From: Paenibacillus sacheonensis | Lineage (GTDB): Bacteria > Bacillota > Bacilli > Paenibacillales > Paenibacillaceae | DNA length: 64,000 nt | Assembly: GCF_009909195.1 (NCBI RefSeq) | Contig: NZ_JAAAMU010000014.1 | Location: 1-64,000, forward strand | Direction: 5' to 3' | Part shown: positions 1 to 8,090 of the stretch, in pieces | How the letters are laid out: every line of letters starts with the position of its first letter | Numbering within the stretch: the stretch's first letter is position 1 | Program-made: the position numbers and the translations under genes | The notes under the pieces: model-generated | The model's input: only the letters and a program-made list of their open reading frames with translations | The model's database searches: none | Told to the model about the DNA's origin: nothing

Positions 1-90
1 TGAAGACGACGAGGTTGATAGGTTCGAGGTGGAAGCGCAGCAATGCGTGGAGCTGACGAATACTAATCGGTCGAGGGCTTATCCTAGAAG
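1..90 (+). rRNA. 23S rRNA, 3' end (partial)
   Basis: The first ~90 bases match the conserved 3' end of bacterial 23S rRNA, including the GCTGACGAATACTAATCGGT segment near 52-71 and the GAGGGCTTA that pairs with the 5' end. The rest of the gene lies upstream of the window. The exact 3' boundary is uncertain by a few bases. No 5S rRNA follows before the tRNA genes. Confidence 0.93.
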
Positions 91-190
91 TTATCCCGTT
101 GTTCAGCTAAGCAAGACACCTTTCGCAAAGGTTCGTATCCAGTTTTCAGAGTGTAATGCCTCAGGCTTTTACATCTCTACATAGGATTGC

Positions 191-267
191 GGCGGTCGTG
201 GCGAAGGGGTTAACGCACCGGTTTGTGGATCCGGCATTCGTGGGTTCAAGTCCCATCGGTCGCCCCA
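191..267 (+). tRNA. tRNA-His (GTG)
   Basis: A full cloverleaf can be folded. The acceptor stem is 192-198 with 257-263, and the extra G(-1) at 191, typical of histidine tRNA, faces C73 at 264. The anticodon GTG is at 225-227, a TTCAAGT T-loop follows, and CCA is encoded at 265-267. The gene lies just after the 23S rRNA and is probably cotranscribed with it. Confidence 0.95.
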
Positions 268-290
268 TTGACTCCTATGAACATCATCAT

Positions 291-365
291 GCGGAAGTGG
301 CTCAGCGGTAGAGCATCGCCTTGCCAAGGCGAGGGTCGCGGGTTCGATTCCCGTCTTCCGCTCCA
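291..365 (+). tRNA. tRNA-Gly (GCC)
   Basis: The acceptor stem GCGGAAG (291-297) pairs with CTTCCGC (355-361), T is the discriminator and CCA is encoded at 363-365. The anticodon GCC is at 323-325 and the T-loop is TTCGATT. It lies 23 bases after tRNA-His, so the two form a short tRNA cluster at the end of the rRNA operon. Confidence 0.95.
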
Positions 366-375
366 TCCAACAATC

Positions 376-418
376 ACGTCTTTTTATTTGCGTTCTGCGC
401 AAGTAGAGGCGTTTTTTT
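376..418 (+). terminator. Rho-independent terminator of the rRNA-tRNA operon
   Basis: ACGTCT at 376 pairs with AGGCGT ending at 412, with an inner TTGCG/CGCAA hairpin. A run of seven T follows at 412-418. It sits 10 bases after tRNA-Gly, where the rRNA transcript should end. Confidence 0.7.
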
Positions 419-529
419 GTGTTTTCTGACAGAAAACGCGCTGCGGCTGAAGATTTTTTAAAGGCCATCATGTATGATTACATCAAGATTTGAGACAAGG
501 AGTCACATGATGGAGTTGGGGGAGTCAAC

Positions 530-2155
530 ATGTACGCGTTATTAATCGTAGACGACGAGAAATGGGTTCGGAAGGGACTTCGTTTAACGATCGATTGGGA
601 AGCGGAAGGCATCGAGGTGCTGGGCGAGGCGCGGGATGGGGAAGAGGCGCTCCGGATGATCGAGGAACGAACGCCGGATTTTATTATTTCGGATATCAAG
701 ATGCCGCGCATGGACGGATTAGCCCTCCTCGAAGCGGTGAAGGCACGCAGGCTTCCGACGAAGATGATCATGATCAGCGGCTACAGCGACTTCAGCTACG
801 CGCAGAAAGCATTGAAATGCGGGGTAGTCGATTACGTACTGAAGCCGATCGAAGAGACACAGATACTAGGCGTCATTCGTAAATGCGTAGATGAATTAAA
901 GCAAGAGCAGGACAACCACCGGCATTTGGAGCAAATTACAGGCTGCATGAGGGAAAGCCTACCGCTTGCAAGACAGCGCTTTCTTGAAGATCTGCTGCTG
1001 GGAGAGAACGGGTTCGGCCACAGCCGGGATACGACCCGGGAAGCGCTGGATATTCGGCTGAATCCGGATCGGCTTCAGGTGATTGCCGTTCACGTCTACG
1101 CGTGGGGAGCGAATGCGGATGATCCCGGCAGCCGCTCTTTGCTTCGTTACGGCTTGGGGAATATGGCCGAGGAGATCGGGGCGCTCGCCGGAGAAGTCAT
1201 GGCTTGCCCGCTCGATGAACGCGAGGAAGCCGATCTAGCCATCCTGCTATCTTCTTCGAGGAGTCATGATGCTGCCATAACGGATGCGATGAATGCGCTC
1301 ATGAAGTCAGCTTCCCAATATTTGAATATGGGCATAACGATCGGAGTAAGTCGGGAAAGGACGATGAGCGAACTGCCAGCCTCCTTCCGGGAGGCAGTCT
1401 CTGCCTGTGCCTATGCCTTCTATGAAGGGTATGGCAAGGTATATGAGGCGGCCCGCCGCCCAGCTTCGTCGGCGCTGCCTAGCCTGCATCCGGGCCAAAT
1501 CGGTCCACCGGGCTGGGACAGCCGGCTCGTTCATGCCATCAAGCTGAATAAAGATGCGATGGTTAACGATCTGGCGGAAGAGCTGTTCCAGCACATTCGG
1601 GCGTCGGCTGCCAAATACGCTCCGCTTACGCTTCGGAAAGGCGTGGAGAATCTGCTGCAGGAAGTCGAGCAAAAGTTGGAAGCCGGTTACCAGTCGGGCA
1701 AGGCTGCCGATCATGACAACCCTGGCATTCAAATTCGTCTCCGGCTTCCTTGGTGCAGCGTCGATGAGCTGCAGTCCGAGCTTCCGGCATTGTTTCAGCA
1801 GCTGCTCCAGGTGACGGGTACGCTCGGAAATCGCAAAAGAGTGATCGAACTGGCACTGGATTATTTAGAAGCGCATGCCGCGGATGCCGTTACGATGAAC
1901 GGGGTCGCCGAGCATTTTTACCTGAACCCTTCGTATTTCAGCAAGCTCTTCCATGAGGAGACCGGCGAAACGTTCAGCAAATGCCTGGCACGGTTTCGAA
2001 TCGACAGAGCCAAGCTCCTATTGAAGGATACGAAGCTGAAGGTCTACGAAGTCGCCGAGAAAGTCGGGTATCAGGATTTCCGCCATTTCACCAAGGTGTT
2101 CAAGGAGCAGGAGGGAATCACGCCAGGGCAGTACCGGGACGTAGGCATCTCGTAA
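530..2155 (+). CDS. YesN-type response regulator, REC plus AraC HTH
   Basis: This 541-aa protein has an N-terminal receiver domain (about residues 1-120) with the acidic pair D8/D9, phosphoacceptor D55 in the ISDIKMPRMDG motif, and K105. A long middle region follows, and an AraC-type double helix-turn-helix occupies about residues 435-541. This matches the YesN family, which activates carbohydrate-use genes in Bacillales. The start follows a GGGGGAG ribosome site. The partner kinase gene lies directly downstream, and the sugar transporter genes beyond are the likely targets. The signal is unknown. Confidence 0.93.
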   Translation: MYALLIVDDEKWVRKGLRLTIDWEAEGIEVLGEARDGEEALRMIEERTPDFIISDIKMPRMDGLALLEAVKARRLPTKMIMISGYSDFSYAQKALKCGVVDYVLKPIEETQILGVIRKCVDELKQEQDNHRHLEQITGCMRESLPLARQRFLEDLLLGENGFGHSRDTTREALDIRLNPDRLQVIAVHVYAWGANADDPGSRSLLRYGLGNMAEEIGALAGEVMACPLDEREEADLAILLSSSRSHDAAITDAMNALMKSASQYLNMGITIGVSRERTMSELPASFREAVSACAYAFYEGYGKVYEAARRPASSALPSLHPGQIGPPGWDSRLVHAIKLNKDAMVNDLAEELFQHIRASAAKYAPLTLRKGVENLLQEVEQKLEAGYQSGKAADHDNPGIQIRLRLPWCSVDELQSELPALFQQLLQVTGTLGNRKRVIELALDYLEAHAADAVTMNGVAEHFYLNPSYFSKLFHEETGETFSKCLARFRIDRAKLLLKDTKLKVYEVAEKVGYQDFRHFTKVFKEQEGITPGQYRDVGIS

Positions 2156-2215
2156 ATTACCGCAACCAATGCACGGCAAGTGCTGCTATTACCGCAATCG
2201 GGGGGAGAAGGGGCA

Positions 2216-4006
2216 GTGAACCTTCATACGTATTTTCATTGGCGGTCCATCGGCTTCAAGCTGTTTATCCTGTTTTTCGTCAGCATGTCCGTTTCGATTA
2301 CGGCTGTCGGCTATCTGTCCTACACCAAGGCTAACGGCATCATCCGCGATAATGTATCACAGATCGCTTTGCAAACGGTTACACAAACGAACAAGCGGTT
2401 GGAGCTGATGCTGGACGAGTATGCGAGTCGGTCCGATTTGATTTTCGGGGACAAGAAAATTCAGAAGGGCATGCTCGGCGAATTTCAGGACAGCTACGAC
2501 CAGACGTCGACGATGCAGCAAATTTGGAGCTTTCTCTCCAATATGGTGAACGCGAAGAACGATACGCTTAATATATTCATACTGGGAGAGAAGCACACCT
2601 CCTACCGCTACCGCAATACGATCAATCCTTTCGCGGAGCTGCCGCCGGCCAGCCGAGAGCAGCAGGAGCAGGATTGGTACAAGGCGATCAAGGCGGCGGA
2701 CGGTAAAATCGTCTGGTACGGCATCCGCCCTTCCTTGCTTCCGACCTCATACGCGGGGCAAAGCACGGAGGAACCGGTTTTCTGCATCGGACGAGCCATT
2801 AAGGACTTGGACGGCAAAGGCTCCATCATCGGGGTGCTGGTCATGGAATTCGATCCTGCAAGCATCCGGCAGCTGCTGTCGGAGGTGGATTTTCATGCGG
2901 GGGGCAGCCTGATGATCGTGGACAGCGGAAACCGGGTCGTAGCGGATTCGGACGGAAGCCGCATTATGGCGCCTTCCGGCATCGAACTTCCGGTCTCCCA
3001 AAGCGGGACGCTCTATAATGAGCTTCAAGGCGAGAAGATGATTACCGTCTTCGACGAGAGCGCCGTTAACGACTGGAAGCTGGTCGGGATGGCTCCGCTC
3101 AAGAAGCTGGAGGGCGATTCCAGCCAGATCGGCGTCTATACGCTCCTGCTGGTCGCCGGGTTCACGCTGATCTCGATCGTGCTGGCGCTCGTGGCCGCCA
3201 GGCAGATGCATCGGCCGGTCATTACGCTGCTTCGCTCGATGCGCAAGGCCAGCGATGGGGATTTCGACGCGCGAATCACGACGGCCCGCCGGGATGAATT
3301 CGGGGCGTTATTCTCCACGTTCAATGTCATGGTCGCCCGAATCAAGCAGCTGATCGACGAGCTGTACATTCAGAAGCTCATCAAGACCGAAATGCAGTTG
3401 AAGATGATGGGGTCGCAGATCAACGCGCATTTCCTGTACAACACGCTCGATTCCATCCATTGGATTTCCCGCATCTACAAGGTCGACGAGATTAGCACGA
3501 TGATCTTCGGCCTGTCGCGCTACCTGCGTCTTAGCTTGAACGAAGGCAAGGAATTCGTCACGGTCAAGGAGTGCGTCGACTTGCTCGAGAGCTATTTGTC
3601 CATCCAACAGATTCGGTACGAGGACAAGTTCACGGTTCGGATGTCGACGGACCCCGAGCTGTTGGAGCGGAGGGCGCTCAAATTCGTCTTTCAGCCGCTT
3701 GTGGAGAACGCGATTTACCACGGACTCGAGAGCAAGCTGGACGAAGGACGCCTCGATATCAACTGGCACAGCCGAGACGGCTTGTTGATCTTCGAGGTGA
3801 AGGACGACGGTGTCGGCATTCCGGCGGACAAGCTGGCGGAGCTGCACGAGATGCTCGGCAGCGAGGAGCTGCAGGTCGAGCGGAATTTCGCGCTGAAGAA
3901 TATCAACAGCCAGATCAAGCTGACGTACGGCAAAGAATACGGGCTATATATCGAAAGCGAAGTAGGCGCAGGCACGACAGTGAGGTTGACCATCCCACTG
4001 CGATGA
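2216..4006 (+). CDS. YesM-type sensor histidine kinase
   Basis: The 596-aa membrane kinase has an N-terminal membrane segment (about residues 12-33), an extracellular sensor region, a second membrane segment near 295-318, a HAMP domain, a His_kinase domain with QINAHFLYNTL (H405; most relatives have P where this has A), and an ATPase domain with DDGVGIP. The chosen start is a GTG at 2216, right after a strong GGGGGGAGAAGG site. An in-frame GTG at 2180 has no ribosome site. It should phosphorylate the regulator encoded just upstream. The ligand is unknown, but the next gene is a sugar-binding lipoprotein. Confidence 0.92.
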   Translation: MNLHTYFHWRSIGFKLFILFFVSMSVSITAVGYLSYTKANGIIRDNVSQIALQTVTQTNKRLELMLDEYASRSDLIFGDKKIQKGMLGEFQDSYDQTSTMQQIWSFLSNMVNAKNDTLNIFILGEKHTSYRYRNTINPFAELPPASREQQEQDWYKAIKAADGKIVWYGIRPSLLPTSYAGQSTEEPVFCIGRAIKDLDGKGSIIGVLVMEFDPASIRQLLSEVDFHAGGSLMIVDSGNRVVADSDGSRIMAPSGIELPVSQSGTLYNELQGEKMITVFDESAVNDWKLVGMAPLKKLEGDSSQIGVYTLLLVAGFTLISIVLALVAARQMHRPVITLLRSMRKASDGDFDARITTARRDEFGALFSTFNVMVARIKQLIDELYIQKLIKTEMQLKMMGSQINAHFLYNTLDSIHWISRIYKVDEISTMIFGLSRYLRLSLNEGKEFVTVKECVDLLESYLSIQQIRYEDKFTVRMSTDPELLERRALKFVFQPLVENAIYHGLESKLDEGRLDINWHSRDGLLIFEVKDDGVGIPADKLAELHEMLGSEELQVERNFALKNINSQIKLTYGKEYGLYIESEVGAGTTVRLTIPLR

Positions 4007-4031
4007 AGTCAGCCGGAGAGGAGATGCGGCA

Positions 4032-5366
4032 ATGAATAAGCTTAAGACTTTACCGTTAACGGCCGGCCTCGCTGCGGTTCTATTGATTTCCGGCTGCGAT
4101 TCGGCACGGCCGAAGGCGGCGAACGCGGGGATAAATTCGGGGTCGTCAGCGGATGAGCAGGTGACGATCGATTTTTGGTACCCATGGGGAGACGCCTATC
4201 CGAGCGAGTTCAAGAAGAACGTCATCGACGTTTTCGAGCGGGAGCATCCGAACATTAAGGTCAAGATGACGTACGTGGAGAACACCGGCAGTACGCAAGC
4301 CTCGGATAAGCTGCTGACCGCCATTGCCGGCGGCACTCCGCCGGACGTGGCCTTATTCGACCGTTTCCTGGTCGGCTCGTGGGCGGCGCGGGGCTATCTG
4401 GAGGATTTATCCTCGTACGTCGGCACGTCGGGCATTCTTCCCTCCGATTATTACGCACCCGCGTGGAAGGAAGTCGTCTACGATGGCAAGGTTTACGGCC
4501 TGCCGTGGAGAGTCGATGACCGCGCCATGTATTATAACAAGACCATGATGCAAGCCGCTGGTCTCGATCCCGACCGGCCGCCGAAGACGCTGGACGAGCT
4601 TGACCGCATGGCCGAAAAAATGTTTCGCCAGAACGAAGACGGGCAATACGAGCAGGTCGGCTTCGTTCCTTGGATGAACCAGGCATTCTTCTATGTCAAC
4701 GCATGGAATATGGGCGGCAGCCTGCAGAACTCCGCCGGCGAGCTGACGCCGAACGCGCCCGCAAACGTCAAGGCGCTGCAATGGATGGCCGGCTACGCCA
4801 AGAAATACGACGTCGCCAGATTGACCAGCTTCGCGGAAGGACTGGGACAAACGGGCGTCAATTTGTTTTGGACCAACAAGGTCGGCTTCGTCTACGATGG
4901 CAATTGGATTCTCGATGATCTTGCTGCCGTCAAGCCGAGCTTCGAATGGGGCGTTGCGCCAATGCCTTCGGCCGAGGGCAAACCCCGCATTACGTGGTCG
5001 GGCGGCTGGTCGTACGTCATGCCCAAGGGCGCGCAGCATCCGAAGGAGGCATGGGAATTCATTCGCTTCGTGGCACACAAGGAAGGCACGCTGCTGTGGG
5101 CTCGGAGGCAGAATGCCGGCAACGATATAACGGCGATGCCCGCCGTCAATGACGAGCTGAAGCTGGCGGATAATCCGCGGCTGAAAATCTTCCTCGACAT
5201 GATGCCGAATGCGTATACGCGGCCGGTCACGCCTGTCGGCTCCCTGCTTTGGAACGAGACGCAGCGCATCCAGGAGCTGGTCATCCACGGCAAGGGAGAA
5301 CCGAAGCAGCTGCTGGACGAGCTGAAAAAGAACGTGGATAAGGAAATCAAGAAGCTCGAGGAGTAG
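4032..5366 (+). CDS. Sugar-binding lipoprotein of ABC transporter, copy 1
   Basis: A 444-aa extracellular solute-binding protein of family 1 (CUT1 type). It has a lipoprotein signal peptide with LISGC at residues 18-22, so C22 would carry the lipid anchor. The gene starts 25 bases after the kinase gene behind a GAGAGGAG site, so it shares the regulator operon. No permease gene is adjacent. It is clearly paralogous to the binding protein at 10847-12220, sharing for example PPDV..FDRF, DDRA.(F/Y)YNKT and WSGGWS/WAGGWS. It may deliver sugar to the permeases at 12282-14015 or present ligand to the YesM kinase; the latter is inference. Confidence 0.92.
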   Translation: MNKLKTLPLTAGLAAVLLISGCDSARPKAANAGINSGSSADEQVTIDFWYPWGDAYPSEFKKNVIDVFEREHPNIKVKMTYVENTGSTQASDKLLTAIAGGTPPDVALFDRFLVGSWAARGYLEDLSSYVGTSGILPSDYYAPAWKEVVYDGKVYGLPWRVDDRAMYYNKTMMQAAGLDPDRPPKTLDELDRMAEKMFRQNEDGQYEQVGFVPWMNQAFFYVNAWNMGGSLQNSAGELTPNAPANVKALQWMAGYAKKYDVARLTSFAEGLGQTGVNLFWTNKVGFVYDGNWILDDLAAVKPSFEWGVAPMPSAEGKPRITWSGGWSYVMPKGAQHPKEAWEFIRFVAHKEGTLLWARRQNAGNDITAMPAVNDELKLADNPRLKIFLDMMPNAYTRPVTPVGSLLWNETQRIQELVIHGKGEPKQLLDELKKNVDKEIKKLEE

Positions 5367-5473
5367 GAAGGTTGGCATGATTTTATAAAGGATTCTTTCT
5401 TTTTGGCAGACGGGGGCGATGGGCGTTGCACTATAATTACAATCAAGAACCGGAGCGACAGGAGGAAGACGGC

Positions 5474-6364
5474 ATGCGGGAAAACGCTGCTGCGTATGCG
5501 ATCCCGCTGCGTCTGCTGCAGCGGCTGATGCTGCATCCGATCCGCATCGGGGGGCTGTCGGTCATCCTGTTGGATGCGCTGTCGGCAGAGCACGATGCGG
5601 ATTGGGCGCACCCGCCTCACCGGCATCCCTGGTATGAATTCAACTACGTGTCGCGAGGCGGATTGTTCACGACTTCGGCCGGCGAGGAATTTCGGATCGA
5701 GGCAGGCCAGTCTTATTTGATTCCCCCCGGAGCCGTCCATGCACATCGGCATGGGCGCGGAGAGTCGGATGACGGCTTCTGCCTCCGCTGGCAGATCATG
5801 CTGGAGGACGGCCGGCCGGCGGACGGAATGAGCGAGGAAGCTGAGTTTATCCGCTGCTTCTCCCAGGTACGGCCCTACGCGCTGAAGGCGGAGTCGGCCG
5901 CGCCGTTGTTGGCGCTTCGGACGGATATGAGCCTGCTGACGCTGGAGACGGCCTTCGCGGGCTGGATGACGGGGCTGTTCGAGGATTGGCGTGCCAGGGC
6001 GGCGGAGCATCCGGTGCAGGCGCAGGACCATGCGGACGTCATCGTCCGGCAGACGCTGCTTTTCCTGCAAGCCTACTATGCGACCGAGCTGCGCGTGCAG
6101 GAGATCGCGAACGCGCTGCATGTCAGCTATCGCACGCTTGCAAGGCTGTTCCGGCAGCAGACGGGGCTGACGGTCGTGGAGAAGCTGAACGACATTCGAA
6201 TCCGGCAAGCGAAGAAACTGCTGATCGAGACCGACCTGCCGATGAAGCAAATCGCGTTCGCGGTGGGTTTGAAGAACGAGTTTTATTTTTCGAATTTGTT
6301 CAGCCGGGTCGCAATGACGACGCCATCGGATTTTCGAGGCCTGCACAAGGTGCCGCAGGTCTAG
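5474..6364 (+). CDS. AraC-family regulator with cupin sensor domain
   Basis: The 296-aa protein has an N-terminal cupin-like domain (HPPHRHPWYEFNY region, then PPGAVHAH) that usually binds a sugar, and a C-terminal AraC double helix-turn-helix (about residues 190-290, ending in the F-SNLFSRV motif). The ATG at 5474 is chosen because an AGGAGG-type site at 5459-5465 precedes it; a TTG 48 bases upstream lacks one. It precedes the SIS-ROK-mannosidase operon and probably controls it. The gene ends exactly where an 8-bp tandem repeat begins. Confidence 0.9.
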   Translation: MRENAAAYAIPLRLLQRLMLHPIRIGGLSVILLDALSAEHDADWAHPPHRHPWYEFNYVSRGGLFTTSAGEEFRIEAGQSYLIPPGAVHAHRHGRGESDDGFCLRWQIMLEDGRPADGMSEEAEFIRCFSQVRPYALKAESAAPLLALRTDMSLLTLETAFAGWMTGLFEDWRARAAEHPVQAQDHADVIVRQTLLFLQAYYATELRVQEIANALHVSYRTLARLFRQQTGLTVVEKLNDIRIRQAKKLLIETDLPMKQIAFAVGLKNEFYFSNLFSRVAMTTPSDFRGLHKVPQV

Positions 6365-6411
6365 GCAAATAGGCAAACAGGCAAACAGGCAAACAGGCAA
6401 ACAGGCAAACA
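6364..6411 (+). repeat. Six-unit 8-bp tandem repeat (GGCAAACA)
   Basis: Five perfect GGCAAACA units are preceded by one GGCAAATA unit. The array starts on the last base of the araC stop codon. More degenerate G/C-AAG units continue to about 6436. It lies between the AraC gene and the ribosome site of the SIS gene, so it would sit in the leader if the genes are cotranscribed. Confidence 0.95.
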
Positions 6412-6462
6412 GGGAAGCAAGGAAGTAAGCAAGCAGGCTGATAAGGGAGAGGGGCAATCGGA

Positions 6463-7098
6463 ATGCATCGGATCGTGCAAACCATGATCAATAAATACCC
6501 GGAGCTGAACGCATGCGCGCAGGATACGGAGCTTGCCTGCGGACTGCTCGTTGATGCTTATCGGAGCCGAGGCAAGGTGCTCGTCTGCGGCAACGGCGGA
6601 AGCGCGGCGGACAGCGAACATATCGTTGGCGAGCTGATGAAAGGTTTTATGTCGAAACGGCCGGTGCCGGACGCATTCAGGGCGAAGCTTGGGGAGCTGT
6701 TCCCGGCAGAGGGCGGCTCGGTCGCCGACCTGCTGCAGGGAGCGCTGCCTGCGATCTCTCTCGTCAGCCATTCGGCGCTGATGACCGCGTTCATGAACGA
6801 CGTCTCGGCTGAAACGGTGTTTGCCCAGCAGGTGTACGGGTACGGCCGGGAAGGCGACGTCTTGATCGGCCTTAGCACTTCCGGCAATTCGCTGAACGTC
6901 GTGCGGGCCATGCAGGTGGCGAAGGCACTTGGCGTGCGGACGATCGGGCTGACCGGACGGAGCGGAGGGCGCATGAAGGAGCTGTGCGACGTGACGATTC
7001 GCGTGCCGCATGACAGCACGCCGGACATTCAAGAGCGGCATCTGCCGATCTACCATGCGCTCTGCATGGTCGTGGAGGAGGCATTCTTCGGGGCATGA
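6463..7098 (+). CDS. SIS-domain sugar-phosphate isomerase (GmhA-like)
   Basis: The 211-aa protein is a single SIS domain. It shows the phosphosugar-binding motifs CGNGGSAADSEH near residue 45 and GLSTSGNSLNVV near 140, as in sedoheptulose-7-phosphate isomerases. Its ATG follows GGGAGAGGGG. The next gene, a ROK kinase, overlaps its stop by four bases, and the mannosidase overlaps the kinase in the same way, so the three are translationally coupled. In this setting it probably isomerises a phosphorylated hexose rather than making heptose; the real substrate cannot be told from sequence. Confidence 0.85.
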   Translation: MHRIVQTMINKYPELNACAQDTELACGLLVDAYRSRGKVLVCGNGGSAADSEHIVGELMKGFMSKRPVPDAFRAKLGELFPAEGGSVADLLQGALPAISLVSHSALMTAFMNDVSAETVFAQQVYGYGREGDVLIGLSTSGNSLNVVRAMQVAKALGVRTIGLTGRSGGRMKELCDVTIRVPHDSTPDIQERHLPIYHALCMVVEEAFFGA

Positions 7099-8090
7099 GC
7101 ATGAATCTGCTGGCAGGTATCGATATCGGAGGAACCAAATGCGCCGCAAGTCTTGGCATGCTGGACGGTGAAGACGGCATCCGCATCGTCGGCAAAACGC
7201 GGATCGCCACGCCGGCAAGCCCCGAGGCTGCGATTGCGCAAATCATGGAAGCGCTTCATGCGGAACTGGAGAAGCATCCGGACGGCAGGCTCGCCGCGAT
7301 CGGCATCAGCTGCGGCGGTCCGCTGGACAGCCGGCGGGGGCTCGTATTATCGCCACCGAATCTGCCGGGCTGGGACGCGGTCGACCTCATAACGCCGTTC
7401 GCGGAGCGGTACGGCGTCCCTGTGGCGCTGCAGAACGACGCCAATGCCTGCGCGCTGGCGGAATGGAAGTGGGGCGCCGGCCGGGGCTGCCGCAATATGA
7501 TCTTCCTGACCTTCGGCACGGGCATGGGGGCGGGCCTGATTCTGAACGGCGCGCTCTATGCGGGAACGAACGACATGGCGGGCGAGGTCGGCCATGTGCG
7601 GCTCGAGCCGGAAGGTCCGGTCGGCTACGGCAAGGCCGGTTCCTTCGAGGGCTTCTGCAGCGGGGGCGGCATCGCGCAGCTCGCGCGGCGCATCATCGCG
7701 GAGCGAATCGATGCGGGCGATGCGCCCGGCTTCTGCAGGACGCGCAAGGAGCTTCCCGCGTTGACGGCCGAGATCGTCGGCCGTGCGGCGGAGCAGGGCG
7801 ACGCGCTCGCACAGGAGATCTATCGGCTCTCCGCCCGGAAGCTCGGCCGCGCGCTGGCCGTGCTCGTGGACGTGCTGAATCCCGAGCGCATCGTCATCGG
7901 CAGCATCTACGGCAGGCAGAAGGCGATCATGGAACCGATCGTGCTGGAGGAGCTGCACCGGGAATCGCTGCCGCTGTCCGTATCCGTCTGCGAAATCATG
8001 CAGGCGGGACTGGGCGAGGGAATCGGCGATTACGCCAGCTTGTCCGTCGCATTGAACCATCTAATCGAGAGAGGGGAAGTCATCGAATGA
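7095..8090 (+). CDS. ROK-family sugar kinase
   Basis: This 331-aa protein carries the ASKHA phosphate-binding motif GIDIGGTKCAAS near its start, QNDANACALAEW, TFGTGMGAGLI, and the catalytic AGEVGH motif of ROK kinases. The usual zinc-binding CxCGxxGCxE segment is missing; GYGKAGSFEGFCSGG occupies that place, so it is an atypical branch. It overlaps the SIS gene by ATGA and the mannosidase gene by ATGA. It most likely phosphorylates the monosaccharide released by the downstream alpha-mannosidase, perhaps mannose; the substrate is inferred. Confidence 0.88.
   Translation: MSMNLLAGIDIGGTKCAASLGMLDGEDGIRIVGKTRIATPASPEAAIAQIMEALHAELEKHPDGRLAAIGISCGGPLDSRRGLVLSPPNLPGWDAVDLITPFAERYGVPVALQNDANACALAEWKWGAGRGCRNMIFLTFGTGMGAGLILNGALYAGTNDMAGEVGHVRLEPEGPVGYGKAGSFEGFCSGGGIAQLARRIIAERIDAGDAPGFCRTRKELPALTAEIVGRAAEQGDALAQEIYRLSARKLGRALAVLVDVLNPERIVIGSIYGRQKAIMEPIVLEELHRESLPLSVSVCEIMQAGLGEGIGDYASLSVALNHLIERGEVIE

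Noticed and set aside
90..190. 5S rRNA between 23S and tRNA-His
   Set aside because: The stretch is too short and lacks the conserved 5S core; only a small ACCTTT/AAAGGT hairpin is seen.
4892..6457. 521-codon minus-strand open frame
   Set aside because: It is antisense to the binding-protein and AraC genes, contains the repeat-derived CLPVCLFA stretch and shows no protein family motif; it results from GC bias.
7463..8086. Long N-terminal extension of the mannosidase
   Set aside because: It overlaps the ROK gene in another frame, has low-complexity Arg/Gly content, and the ATG at 8087 gives the standard GH38 start.
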